A DNA stretch of 54,003 bases from assembly GCA_934096405.1 (NCBI GenBank), contig CAKOLW010000007.1, positions 1 to 54,003 on the forward strand, given 5' to 3'. Numbering within the stretch: position 1 is the stretch's first letter; every line of letters starts with the position of its first letter. A model generated the notes under the pieces. It saw only the letters and a program-made list of their open reading frames with translations, was not told the DNA's origin and made no database searches. Made by a program: the position numbers and the translations under genes. Of this stretch, positions 40,909 to 49,536 are shown piece after piece. Source of the DNA: an uncultured Bacilli bacterium. GTDB taxonomy: Bacteria; Bacillota_I; Bacilli_A; RF39; UBA660.

Positions 40909-41601
40909 ATGATAAAGAAAATATTAGAGTTTTTTAAAAAATTTGGGTTTTTTACAACTAGTTATAGTATTAATGTATTTCCAGAACCTTTAACTGAAGA
41001 GGAAGAAGAAAGAAATATATTTTTAATGATTAATGGTAGTAAAGAAGCAAGAAATATACTTATTGAACATAATCTTAGGTTAGTCGCACATATTGTTAAG
41101 AAATATGAAACATTTAATGAAAATACTGATGATTTAATAAGTATAGGTACAATTGGTTTAATTAAAGGAATAGATACTTATAATATAGATAAACCTGTTA
41201 AATTAATTACTTATGCTGCGAAATGTATAGAGAATGAAATTCTTATGTATATAAGACAAAATAAAAAGAATCAAAATAATATTAGTTTAAATGATTCTAT
41301 TGGATATGATAAAGATGGTAATGAGATAACTCTGGGTGAAGTTATAAAAGAAGAAACAGTCGATTCTTTAGAATTAATACATTTTAAAGATAATGTTAAT
41401 TTACTTAAGAATTATTTAGAAGTTTTAACTAAAAGAGAAAAAGATATTATTATAAGAAGATATGGATTAGGAAATCATGATGAACAAACACAAAAAGAAA
41501 TTGCTAAAGATTTAAAGATTAGTAGAAGTTATGTTTCAAGAATTGAAAAAAGAGCATTAGTTAAATTATATAGAGAGTTTTTAAAGAATAATAAAATTTA
41601 A
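40909..41601 (+). CDS. sigK: SigK/SigE-type RNA polymerase sigma factor
   Basis: 230 residues. Region 2: EARNILIEHNLRLVAHIVKK, DDLISIGTIGLIKGI and ITYAAKCIENEILMYIRQ; region 4: REKDIIIRRYGLGNHDEQTQ then the HTH EIAKDLKISRSYVSRIEKRA. These match mother-cell sporulation factor SigK more closely than SigA. The hydrophobic, basic N-terminus before FPEPLTEEE resembles a pro-sequence that in SigK is cleaved by SpoIVFB. No other sporulation gene is in the window, so its role may be something else. Convergent with the M16 pair, ending two bases from it. Confidence 0.85.
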   Translation: MIKKILEFFKKFGFFTTSYSINVFPEPLTEEEEERNIFLMINGSKEARNILIEHNLRLVAHIVKKYETFNENTDDLISIGTIGLIKGIDTYNIDKPVKLITYAAKCIENEILMYIRQNKKNQNNISLNDSIGYDKDGNEITLGEVIKEETVDSLELIHFKDNVNLLKNYLEVLTKREKDIIIRRYGLGNHDEQTQKEIAKDLKISRSYVSRIEKRALVKLYREFLKNNKI

Positions 41602-41603
41602 AA

Positions 41604-42848
41604 TTATTTAGGTTCAATTAAAACCTCTATGTAATTATCAAACTTTAAGACTCTAGTAAACTTAATAAAATCTTTGTAATCTAAATTCTTAATAAACATT
41701 AATTCATCTACTAAATAATCATATTCTATAATATCTTGAAATTCTTTAAAGTCATTATATAAATTATCTCTACTAAAAGCTATATCGGAAATAATAGCTT
41801 TTTTAAATAAATCAAATTTTTTCTTAGTAATATCATTTTTCTTAAGTTCTTTAATTAACTCTTTAATATATTTATCTTTATGTTTAGTATATGCTTTAAA
41901 AGTAAATAATAATATATTTTCATTTCTACTACATTCATCACTGATTTTCTTTTCAATTATCTTTTTATCTAAAAGTTTATTAATAAATTTATTAGAAAAT
42001 GAGAATTTAGCATACAAATAAATCATAAGATATGCTTGTATTAAAGTTTTATCATAATTAAATGGTAATTCTTCCTTAAATGTTAAACCTACATAAGGGT
42101 TAGCAATATTCATTTTAATTACTTCTTTTCTCTTTCTTACAGGAAGTAAATCATATGAGATTTCTTTAACTTTCTTCTCATGTTTAGGAATGTTTTCATA
42201 AATACTTTCTACATATTTAATCATTTTATTTTCATCAAAGTTTCCTGCGATAAGTAAGTATTTGTTTTCATCATAATAAAATGCATCATAACATAGTTTT
42301 AACATATCATAATCTATTTTATTTGTTGTATCTGGATTACCTATTACACTCAGTGACTTGTGTATTTTTTCATAACTATTATAAATATTTCTATCTAATA
42401 ATCCACACATAACATAAAAGTAATCATTCTTATCTATTTTACATTCTTCTATTATAGCTTTTCTAGAGTTTTCTACATCTTCCTTAGTAAATAAAGGTAT
42501 ATCCACTGCTTCAATTAACTCTTTAATAGACTTTTTAATATTTCTTATACCTTCAAAATAATAAAATGTCTTATTATATGTAGTAACTCCATTTCTTCCA
42601 TAATTTCTTTTAGAAAAATTAGTATATATGTTACCATTCTTAGAATGTTCTCCTAATAAATGTTCTAGAAAATGTGCAACACCTGGTTCCACAGTATATT
42701 TTTTATTCTTATATTTAAAATTAAACCATTTTCCATCAGACCCATAATTAATTACATATTTAACATAGAATCTTTTTAGTTTATCACTTGGATATAAATA
42801 GAGTTTTACTCCATTACTTAATACATGTATTTTATATTTATCATTCAT
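41604..42848 (-). CDS. M16 family zinc peptidase, YmfH-like (catalytic subunit, pair 2)
   Basis: 414 residues. HxxEH is intact as H59-F-L-E62-H63 in VAHFLEHLLGEHSK, with the distal glutamate in AIIEECKID. Homologous along its length to the gene at 2825-4072, including the N-terminal NGVKLYLYPSDKLKRFYVKY, but strongly diverged, so the duplication is old. It overlaps the non-catalytic partner by 8 bp. Cytoplasmic by sequence; substrate unknown. Confidence 0.88.
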   Translation of the reverse strand: MNDKYKIHVLSNGVKLYLYPSDKLKRFYVKYVINYGSDGKWFNFKYKNKKYTVEPGVAHFLEHLLGEHSKNGNIYTNFSKRNYGRNGVTTYNKTFYYFEGIRNIKKSIKELIEAVDIPLFTKEDVENSRKAIIEECKIDKNDYFYVMCGLLDRNIYNSYEKIHKSLSVIGNPDTTNKIDYDMLKLCYDAFYYDENKYLLIAGNFDENKMIKYVESIYENIPKHEKKVKEISYDLLPVRKRKEVIKMNIANPYVGLTFKEELPFNYDKTLIQAYLMIYLYAKFSFSNKFINKLLDKKIIEKKISDECSRNENILLFTFKAYTKHKDKYIKELIKELKKNDITKKKFDLFKKAIISDIAFSRDNLYNDFKEFQDIIEYDYLVDELMFIKNLDYKDFIKFTRVLKFDNYIEVLIEPK

Positions 42849-44085
42849 CCTTCATCACCCCTTTATAAAAGAATATATTAGTTCTTTCAAATGTATTAAA
42901 ATAGTTAATAATATCTTCTTCATTATATTTATCTAAATTATTAAGAAATTCTAATTGATCATAATTTTCATAAGGTTTCATAATATGCTCGAATGACATT
43001 TTAAACATTCTATTCATATTTTCTTCTAATGTATATAAGTCATCTTTATAAGCTTGTTTATCCTCATTTAATAGTTTCTTAACATAAGTTTTATTCTTCA
43101 TTAAATTGAATGCTTCTTTTACTCCACTTATAAATTTATCTTTATTATTTTTATCTATCTGAGCAGATATGAGTATTCTTCTTTTATAATATTTATATGA
43201 AAATCCAAATGAATAAACTAAACCATATTTACTTCTTAATATACTAAATAAAGGTCCATGAGAACTATTCATAATATTATTAATAAAATCAAGTAATGCA
43301 ATATCTCTTTTTTTAAATCTATAAGTTATATAAATCCTAGATAAATTAGTTTTATCACTTACTATTTCGTAGTCTTTATTCTTTTTCATTAGCTTTTCAT
43401 CATCAATGTAATCAAGTTTTTTTATGTTAGACTTAAAGTTCAAGAATTTTCTAAATAGTTTATAATCTTCATCACTCACATTACCCATTATTAAGCCTTT
43501 ATAAAAGTTCTTGAATATTTTATCATGTAATTCTTTTAAGTCCTCAGAACTATATTCATTTATTATTTTAATAATTTCATCTTTATTATTTAAAGAATAG
43601 TTATACTCAGTTGTATCTTTAAAATTATACTTAAGATATTCTAAATACATAATATTATTTTCATTTTTAAGATAACTTTTAATATAGTTTAATTCCCTGT
43701 TTTTTATATCTTTTAAAGACTTTTTATTATATTTAACTTTAAATAGCATATCATTTATAAAGGTCATTAAGTCTAAATAATATTCATCATTTAAAACATA
43801 CTTATTCAAAAAATGTATATTTACTTCAAACATTAGATATTTACCAAAAGTATAAGAGCCACTTCCAATAAAGAAATTATATAGCTCTTTTATTCTAGTT
43901 TGTATTTTAGGTACAGTATTATATACTTTATTATTTTCAAATATATAACTAGAAAGTAATTTTAAGCCAATAAAGTTTTTCAAATTATTTTCAACTTTAA
44001 AATTTAATTTAATTCTAATACTTGAAAATCCTTCTATTTTATATAAATACATTTCATTATCATTAATTAAACTATTATAATCCAC
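42841..44085 (-). CDS. M16 family peptidase-like protein, YmfF-like (non-catalytic partner, pair 2)
   Basis: 414 residues from the GTG at 44083-44085 (reading MDYNSLINDNEMYLYKIEGF), five bases after GGTGG; an upstream in-frame ATG lacks a site. M16 fold features are present (LSRIYITYRFKKRDIALLDF, GPLFSILRSKYGLVYSFGFS), but there is no HxxEH motif. It would form the heterodimer partner of the next gene. Divergent from the Fic-like gene. Confidence 0.82.
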   Translation of the reverse strand: MDYNSLINDNEMYLYKIEGFSSIRIKLNFKVENNLKNFIGLKLLSSYIFENNKVYNTVPKIQTRIKELYNFFIGSGSYTFGKYLMFEVNIHFLNKYVLNDEYYLDLMTFINDMLFKVKYNKKSLKDIKNRELNYIKSYLKNENNIMYLEYLKYNFKDTTEYNYSLNNKDEIIKIINEYSSEDLKELHDKIFKNFYKGLIMGNVSDEDYKLFRKFLNFKSNIKKLDYIDDEKLMKKNKDYEIVSDKTNLSRIYITYRFKKRDIALLDFINNIMNSSHGPLFSILRSKYGLVYSFGFSYKYYKRRILISAQIDKNNKDKFISGVKEAFNLMKNKTYVKKLLNEDKQAYKDDLYTLEENMNRMFKMSFEHIMKPYENYDQLEFLNNLDKYNEEDIINYFNTFERTNIFFYKGVMKDE

Positions 44086-44117
44086 TACAACCACCACCCT
44101 TATTTTATCATATATTT

Positions 44118-44146
44118 TTGACATTAAAAGATAAAAAGTATATAAT
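44118..44146 (+). promoter_or_regulatory. Consensus promoter of the Fic-like gene
   Basis: TTGACA (44118-44123), 17 bp, TATAAT (44141-44146): an exact consensus promoter, suggesting strong constitutive expression. Confidence 0.85.
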
Positions 44147-44168
44147 TTAAGTATAAGGAGACGTTGTT

Positions 44169-45128
44169 ATGGGTTATAATGAAATTAGTAGTGAAGAACT
44201 AAGTTTATTAGAAACTGCTTTTAAATTGTATAATATTTCTAAATCTCATAGTAATATTTATAGAAGTGATGACCATTCAATATGTAAAAATCTAATATTG
44301 CAGTATTATAGATTAATTAGACCTAATCATAGTAAAATGGTTTCTACATTTAAAAGAAAGTATGTTTCTAATGAGGCTTTGGTTGAAAAAAATGATACTA
44401 ATGAAGAAAGAAAGGGACTATCTTTAGTGTATGATTATATACAAAGTTTTGATGTTAATCATGATGATTTTAATATATTTATAAATTCAATGATTATTCA
44501 TCAAATTTTATATAAACCTTTAGATGATAAGAATGCTAAAGAATATGAAGAGTTAAATAGTAAAGCTAGAAAGTTATTAATTGAAGCAAAGAAAGAAAAG
44601 AGTTTAGAAAAATATAATAAAGCTAAAGAAATGTTAAAGTTGGGAGAAAAGACTAAATTTGGCGGTGCTTTAAGGACAGAATCTGTTGTTATGAGGGATT
44701 ATAATGTTGATGTTCCTGATGGTAAAGATGTTATGAGAATTATGAATTCATACTTATCGAGTGAGAAAAAGGAAGAATATAATAAAGCATTAAACAATCC
44801 TAATATTTTAGAGTATATTGCTTATTCTGTTAAAACCACTGGTTATCTAATTGGAATACAACCTTTTAAAGATGGAAATAAAAGAACATTTCGTGCATTA
44901 CTTAATTTGATGTTCAAGAAAAGAAATTTACCACCTGTTTATATTGTTAAAAAAGAAAGAAAAGCATATCATGATGCATTAGAAAAAGGAATAGTAAATA
45001 ATGATTATAATGATTTAATTACTTTCTATTATTATAAAGTATGTGATTCAATTTATGAATTAGATTTTAAACCTAGGTTTGAGGAAAAGAAAAAAGAGAG
45101 CATGAACTCTCCTAGTAAGAATTTATAG
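44169..45128 (+). CDS. Fic-domain protein with altered catalytic motif
   Basis: 319 residues; AAGGAG before the ATG. The Fic core motif HPFx(D/E)GN(G/K)RxxR reads QPFKDGNKRTFR near residue 238, so the catalytic histidine is replaced by glutamine while the phosphate-binding DGNKR and R remain. Canonical Fic enzymes use that histidine to transfer AMP or other groups, so this one is either inactive, works differently, or acts as a binding protein. The N-terminal half is helical and charged, with no recognised domain. Monocistronic with a strong promoter and terminator. Confidence 0.78.
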   Translation: MGYNEISSEELSLLETAFKLYNISKSHSNIYRSDDHSICKNLILQYYRLIRPNHSKMVSTFKRKYVSNEALVEKNDTNEERKGLSLVYDYIQSFDVNHDDFNIFINSMIIHQILYKPLDDKNAKEYEELNSKARKLLIEAKKEKSLEKYNKAKEMLKLGEKTKFGGALRTESVVMRDYNVDVPDGKDVMRIMNSYLSSEKKEEYNKALNNPNILEYIAYSVKTTGYLIGIQPFKDGNKRTFRALLNLMFKKRNLPPVYIVKKERKAYHDALEKGIVNNDYNDLITFYYYKVCDSIYELDFKPRFEEKKKESMNSPSKNL

Positions 45129-45129
45129 T

Positions 45130-45156
45130 ACTTTCACTTATGTGAAAGTGTTTTTT
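45130..45156 (+). terminator. Terminator of the Fic-like gene
   Basis: ACTTTCAC (45130-45137) pairs with GTGAAAGT (45142-45149), followed by TTTTTT. Confidence 0.85.
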
Positions 45157-45213
45157 ATTATTTATAAAAATTTATATAATCTATGATATAATACTTTATA
45201 AGGTGATTTATGT

Positions 45214-45993
45214 ATGACGAAAAATGAACTAGATATGTTAAAAATTGATATTAGAGAAATTCAAATAGAAAATATTTCAGCTAAAATAATGATGTTAAAG
45301 GAATATTTTTCTTTGTTATTTAATATTTTAATTAAAAAGGGATTCTCTGATAATTATTTAAAAGAATTGAATAAAGCTAAATTTGAATATATGCAAATTT
45401 TAACTGAAGAGAATCATTTATTAGGTTTAATATTAAAAGATGGATTATATAAAGATTTTGATGCTGTTAATCATTTGATTATTGAATTAAATGATTTAAG
45501 TGATAAAACTATCATTTATTATTATAGATTGATTGATGATATAGAAAAAGAATTGGAAATTAATAGAAATTATTCTTATAGACGTATTACTAAGAATTTT
45601 GATACTTTAATTGAAAATGAAGAATTTAAACTAAAGGTACTTGGTCTTAATTTAACTATAGAAGATATTAAAGATTATTTGAAATATGAAGATAATTTTT
45701 GGAATTATATTAGTGATAAAACCAAAGTTATTAAAAATCCTTATATAAATTATAACTCAAAAATGCATTATTACGGAGTTTGGTATGATTTGAATCAAGA
45801 TAACAAATTAAAAAAATTAGTTATATGTGTTCCTGATGTTATAGATTTAAAAACTGCACAAATTGCTATTCATGAATTTAAACATGCTCATGATGTTTAC
45901 ACTGGAAATTTTTTCAAAGATTCTATATTAGAAGAAACAGCTAAACTTGAAGAAAATAAATTTAAATATGAGTATTTGAAAAGAAAAAATTAA
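45214..45993 (+). CDS. Hypothetical zincin-like protein
   Basis: 259 residues. The N-terminal two thirds are helical with coiled-coil character (KELNKAKFEYMQILTEENHL). Near the C-terminus AIHEFKHAHDVYTG contains HExxH, followed by SILEETAKLEE as a possible third ligand, so a metalloprotease fold is plausible. No signal peptide. ATG eight bases after AAGGTG; a TATAAT box lies about 20 bp upstream. It follows the Fic-like gene, but with its own promoter and terminator. Confidence 0.65.
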   Translation: MTKNELDMLKIDIREIQIENISAKIMMLKEYFSLLFNILIKKGFSDNYLKELNKAKFEYMQILTEENHLLGLILKDGLYKDFDAVNHLIIELNDLSDKTIIYYYRLIDDIEKELEINRNYSYRRITKNFDTLIENEEFKLKVLGLNLTIEDIKDYLKYEDNFWNYISDKTKVIKNPYINYNSKMHYYGVWYDLNQDNKLKKLVICVPDVIDLKTAQIAIHEFKHAHDVYTGNFFKDSILEETAKLEENKFKYEYLKRKN

Positions 45994-46015
45994 GATATAC
46001 TTTTAAGAGTTTTAT

Positions 46016-46046
46016 AATACTTTCGCTTGTGTGAAGGTATTTTTAT
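46016..46046 (+). terminator. Terminator of the zincin-like gene
   Basis: AATACTTTC (46016-46024) pairs with GAAGGTATT (46033-46041, one G-U), followed by TTTT. Confidence 0.75.
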
Positions 46047-46084
46047 ATATTTCAAGATACATTAAATATTTTATTTACTTAGAT

Positions 46085-46246
46085 AATAAAATGAAAACTC
46101 TATCATAAGATAAAGTTTTCATACATTTTTGACCAGAATAATTTATTGATCGCACCATCCGGGAGCGATTAAGATTTCTCGTCTGGAATAATTTATATCC
46201 CGCGCCATCCATAAGCGGCTAACATTTACCATTGAATTGCTTCAAC
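46085..46246 (-). ncRNA. Small RNA with a duplicated hairpin motif
   Basis: Minus-strand transcript unit of about 160 nt with promoter (46253-46281) and a strong terminator (GAAAACTTTATC/GATAGAGTTTTC, about 46093-46120). Two tandem units of about 50 nt share the pattern AAAT-T-TTA-(C/T)CGC-n9-GCG-(G/A), with GGATGG in the loop and AAATTATTC after it. The stem is CCGC/GCGG in unit 1 (near 46205-46220) and TCGC/GCGA in unit 2 (near 46150-46168), a compensatory change. No ORF and no family that I recognise. It lies downstream of ppdK in the same direction. Confidence 0.7.
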
Positions 46247-46252
46247 GTAAGT

Positions 46253-46281
46253 AAAGTATACTATTTTTTAGAAAATGTCAA
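46253..46281 (-). promoter_or_regulatory. Promoter of the duplicated-hairpin RNA
   Basis: Minus strand TTGACA (46276-46281), 17 bp, TACTTT (46253-46258); an alternative TATACT lies two bases nearer. Confidence 0.65.
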
Positions 46282-46325
46282 ATTTAGCATACCCATTTAT
46301 ATTATATTCATTTTTAATGATTTTA

Positions 46326-48947
46326 CTAATTATTTGCTTTAATTGCGGCTTGTGCAGCAGCTAATCTAGCAATTGGTACTCTGTATGGTGAGCATGATAC
46401 ATAATCAAGTCCAACATTATGACAGAATTCAACACTTGATGGATCTCCACCATGTTCTCCACATATTCCTAAATGAATATTAGGATTTGCTTCTCTACCC
46501 ATTGTCGCAGCCATTTTAACTAATTTACCAACACCTTTTTGGTCTAATTTAGCAAATGGATCATTCTCATAGATTTTCTTATCATAATAAGCACCTAAGA
46601 ATTTACCAGCATCATCTCTTGAGAAACCAAATGTCATTTGAGTTAAATCATTAGTTCCAAATGAGAAGAAGTCTGCTTCAGTAGCAATTTCATCTGCAGT
46701 TAATGCAGCTCTTGGAATTTCTATCATTGTACCAACATGATATTCCATATCAAAGTTTTCATTTTTTATAATTTCATCTGCAGTAGCACAAACAACATTT
46801 TTAACATATTTTAATTCTTTTACTTCTCCTACTAGAGGTATCATAATTTCAGGAACAATTTTCTTATTTAATTTTTTAGAAACATTAATAGCAGCTTTAA
46901 TAACAGCTCTTGTTTGCATCTTAGCAATTTCAGGGAATGTTACAGCTAAACGACAACCCCTGTGTCCCATCATTGGATTAAATTCATGAAGTGATGCAAT
47001 AATGTTTTTAACTTGTTCAACAGTTTTACCTTGACTATCAGCAAGTAATTTAATATCTGCTTCTTCAGTAGGAACGAATTCATGAAGTGGTGGATCTAAA
47101 TATCTAATAGTTACACTATAGCCTTCCATTGCTTCATAAAGCTCTTCAAAGTCTTTTTGTTGCATTGGTTCAATTTTTTCTAATGCGTGTTCTCTTTCTT
47201 CAACTGTATCTGATACTATCATTTCTCTAATAGCAGCAATTCTATCAGGTTCAAAGAACATATGCTCTGTTCTACAAAGACCAATACCTTCAGCACCTAA
47301 TTCACGTGCTTTTTTTGCATCTCTTGGAGTATCTGCATTAGTTCTAACAGATAATCTTCTATATTTATCAGCCCATGCCATAATTCTTTCAAATTCTCCA
47401 GTAATTGTAGCATCAACTTTATTAATTAATCCTTCATAAATTCTACCAGTAGTACCATCTATTGAAATTTCACTACCCTCAGTAAATGTAACACCACCTA
47501 ATACGAATTTTTTATTTTCTTCATCCATTATAATTTCTTGACATCCTGATACACAGCAAGTACCCATACCACGAGCAACAACTGCTGCATGACTTGTCAT
47601 ACCACCACGAACGGTTAAAATTCCTTCACTTGCTTTCATACCTTCAATATCTTCTGGTGAAGTTTCTAATCTTACTAATACTACTTTTTCTCCATTTTCA
47701 TGAGCAGTTTTAGCATCTTCTGCAGTAAATACTACTTTACCACTAGCAGCACCAGGAGATGCAGCAAGACCTTTACCAATTTCATGAGCATTCTTTAATG
47801 CTTCAGCATCAAATGTAGGGTGTAATAAAGTATCTAAATTTCTAGGATCAATCATTAATACTGCTTCTTTATCAGTAATTTTACCTTCATCAACTAAATC
47901 ACATGCAATCTTAAGTGCAGCCTTAGCAGTTCTTTTACCATTTCTTGTTTGTAACATATATAAATGTTCATTTTCAATAGTAAATTCCATATCTTGCATA
48001 TCATGATAATGATCTTCTAGTTTATTACATATACTAACAAACTCATCATATACATTAGGCATAACTTCCTTTAAATGAGAGATAGGTTCTGGAGTACGAA
48101 CACCCGCAACTACATCTTCTCCTTGAGCATTCATTAAGAATTCACCCATTAAATGTTTTTCACCAGTAGCAGGATCTCTTGTAAATGCAACACCAGTTCC
48201 AGATGTTTCACCCATATTACCAAATGCCATCATTTGTACATTTACTGCAGTACCCCAACTATAAGGAATATCATTATCTCTTCTATATACATTAGCTCTT
48301 GGATTATCCCATGATCTAAATACAGCTTTAATAGCACCCATTAATTGTTCAACTGGATCTGTAGGAAATTCACTACCTACTTTACTCTTATATTCTTCTT
48401 TAAACTCATTAGCAAGTTCTTTTAAGTCTTCAGCAGTTAACTCAACATCTAGTGTAACTCCTTTTCTTTCTTTCATTTTATCGATTAAAGTTTCAAAGTA
48501 TTTCTTACCTACTTCCATAACTACATCAGAATACATTTGAATAAATCTTCTATAACAGTCCCAAGCCCATCTAGGATTATTACTCTTTCTTGCCAAAACT
48601 TCAACAACTTCTTCATTTAATCCTAAGTTTAAAATAGTATCCATCATACCAGGCATACTAGCTCTAGCACCACTTCTAACTGATACAAGTAAAGGATTCT
48701 CTATATCACCAAACTTTTTACCAGTAATACTTTCCATTTTTTTAATATTCTCAAATATTTCATTTTGAATATCTTCACTTATTTTTTTACCATCATCATA
48801 ATATCTTGTACAAGCTTCAGTAGTGATAGTAAATCCTTGAGGTACTGGTAAACCTAATTTAGTCATTTCTGCTAAGTTAGCACCTTTACCACCAAGTAAA
48901 TTTCTCATATCTTTGTTTCCTTCAGAAAACAAATAAACATATTTCAT
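46326..48947 (-). CDS. ppdK: Pyruvate, phosphate dikinase
   Basis: Interconverts pyruvate, ATP and Pi with PEP, AMP and PPi; in fermenters it usually works toward pyruvate in a PPi-dependent glycolysis. 873 residues. The N-terminal ATP-grasp domain contains LLGGKGANLAEMTKLGLPVP; the phosphohistidine is in GGMTSHAAVVARGMG near residue 450; the C-terminal PEP-binding barrel ends with ICGEHGGDPSSVEFCHNVGL carrying the catalytic cysteine. It follows tdk by one base, probably by co-transcription rather than metabolic link. Confidence 0.98.
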   Translation of the reverse strand: MKYVYLFSEGNKDMRNLLGGKGANLAEMTKLGLPVPQGFTITTEACTRYYDDGKKISEDIQNEIFENIKKMESITGKKFGDIENPLLVSVRSGARASMPGMMDTILNLGLNEEVVEVLARKSNNPRWAWDCYRRFIQMYSDVVMEVGKKYFETLIDKMKERKGVTLDVELTAEDLKELANEFKEEYKSKVGSEFPTDPVEQLMGAIKAVFRSWDNPRANVYRRDNDIPYSWGTAVNVQMMAFGNMGETSGTGVAFTRDPATGEKHLMGEFLMNAQGEDVVAGVRTPEPISHLKEVMPNVYDEFVSICNKLEDHYHDMQDMEFTIENEHLYMLQTRNGKRTAKAALKIACDLVDEGKITDKEAVLMIDPRNLDTLLHPTFDAEALKNAHEIGKGLAASPGAASGKVVFTAEDAKTAHENGEKVVLVRLETSPEDIEGMKASEGILTVRGGMTSHAAVVARGMGTCCVSGCQEIIMDEENKKFVLGGVTFTEGSEISIDGTTGRIYEGLINKVDATITGEFERIMAWADKYRRLSVRTNADTPRDAKKARELGAEGIGLCRTEHMFFEPDRIAAIREMIVSDTVEEREHALEKIEPMQQKDFEELYEAMEGYSVTIRYLDPPLHEFVPTEEADIKLLADSQGKTVEQVKNIIASLHEFNPMMGHRGCRLAVTFPEIAKMQTRAVIKAAINVSKKLNKKIVPEIMIPLVGEVKELKYVKNVVCATADEIIKNENFDMEYHVGTMIEIPRAALTADEIATEADFFSFGTNDLTQMTFGFSRDDAGKFLGAYYDKKIYENDPFAKLDQKGVGKLVKMAATMGREANPNIHLGICGEHGGDPSSVEFCHNVGLDYVSCSPYRVPIARLAAAQAAIKANN

Positions 48948-48948
48948 G

Positions 48949-49536
48949 TTAATACCATCCTTTCATTTTTTTAACTTTTTTTAAGTAACATTCTCCACAT
49001 AAACTTTCATAGTTTTTACCATCATCAATGGAAATTTGTTCACCTTCAGTAATAAATTTTCCATCTTTCAGTCTTCCATTAAATCTAGCTTTTTTTCCAC
49101 ATCTACAAATTGTGTATAATTCTTCAAGTTCATCAGCAAGTTCAAATAATCTTTTACTACCTTCAAAAAACATTGTTCTAAAATCTGTTCTAAGTCCAAA
49201 ACAAATAACAGGTATGTTTCCCATTTTAGCAAAAGCAAATAATTCTTCTACTTGGCTTTCACTTAAAAATTGTGCTTCGTCTACAAGCACACATGATATA
49301 TTCTTTTTAGGTAGTTCAGTAAGATACAAATACAATTTTTCATTAGGTAATACTAAATGATCTACTTCTCTTTCTGATCCTATTCTACTAGAAATTTTTT
49401 CATTAGCCTTAGTATCAACAGAAGGTTTAAGTAAAACTACTTTCATGCCTCTTTCTTCATAATTATGTGCAACTTGAAGTAAACTTGTACTTTTACCACA
49501 ATTCATTGCACCATATCTAAAATATAACTTACTCAT
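48949..49536 (-). CDS. tdk: Thymidine kinase (type II)
   Basis: Phosphorylates thymidine for salvage. 195 residues. P-loop GAMNCGKST at residues 9-17, DEAQFLS with the catalytic glutamate, and four zinc cysteines in CRCGKKARF and CGECYLKK. The ATG overlaps the TGA of the upstream recombinase gene; GGGAG precedes it. Confidence 0.96.
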   Translation of the reverse strand: MSKLYFRYGAMNCGKSTSLLQVAHNYEERGMKVVLLKPSVDTKANEKISSRIGSEREVDHLVLPNEKLYLYLTELPKKNISCVLVDEAQFLSESQVEELFAFAKMGNIPVICFGLRTDFRTMFFEGSKRLFELADELEELYTICRCGKKARFNGRLKDGKFITEGEQISIDDGKNYESLCGECYLKKVKKMKGWY

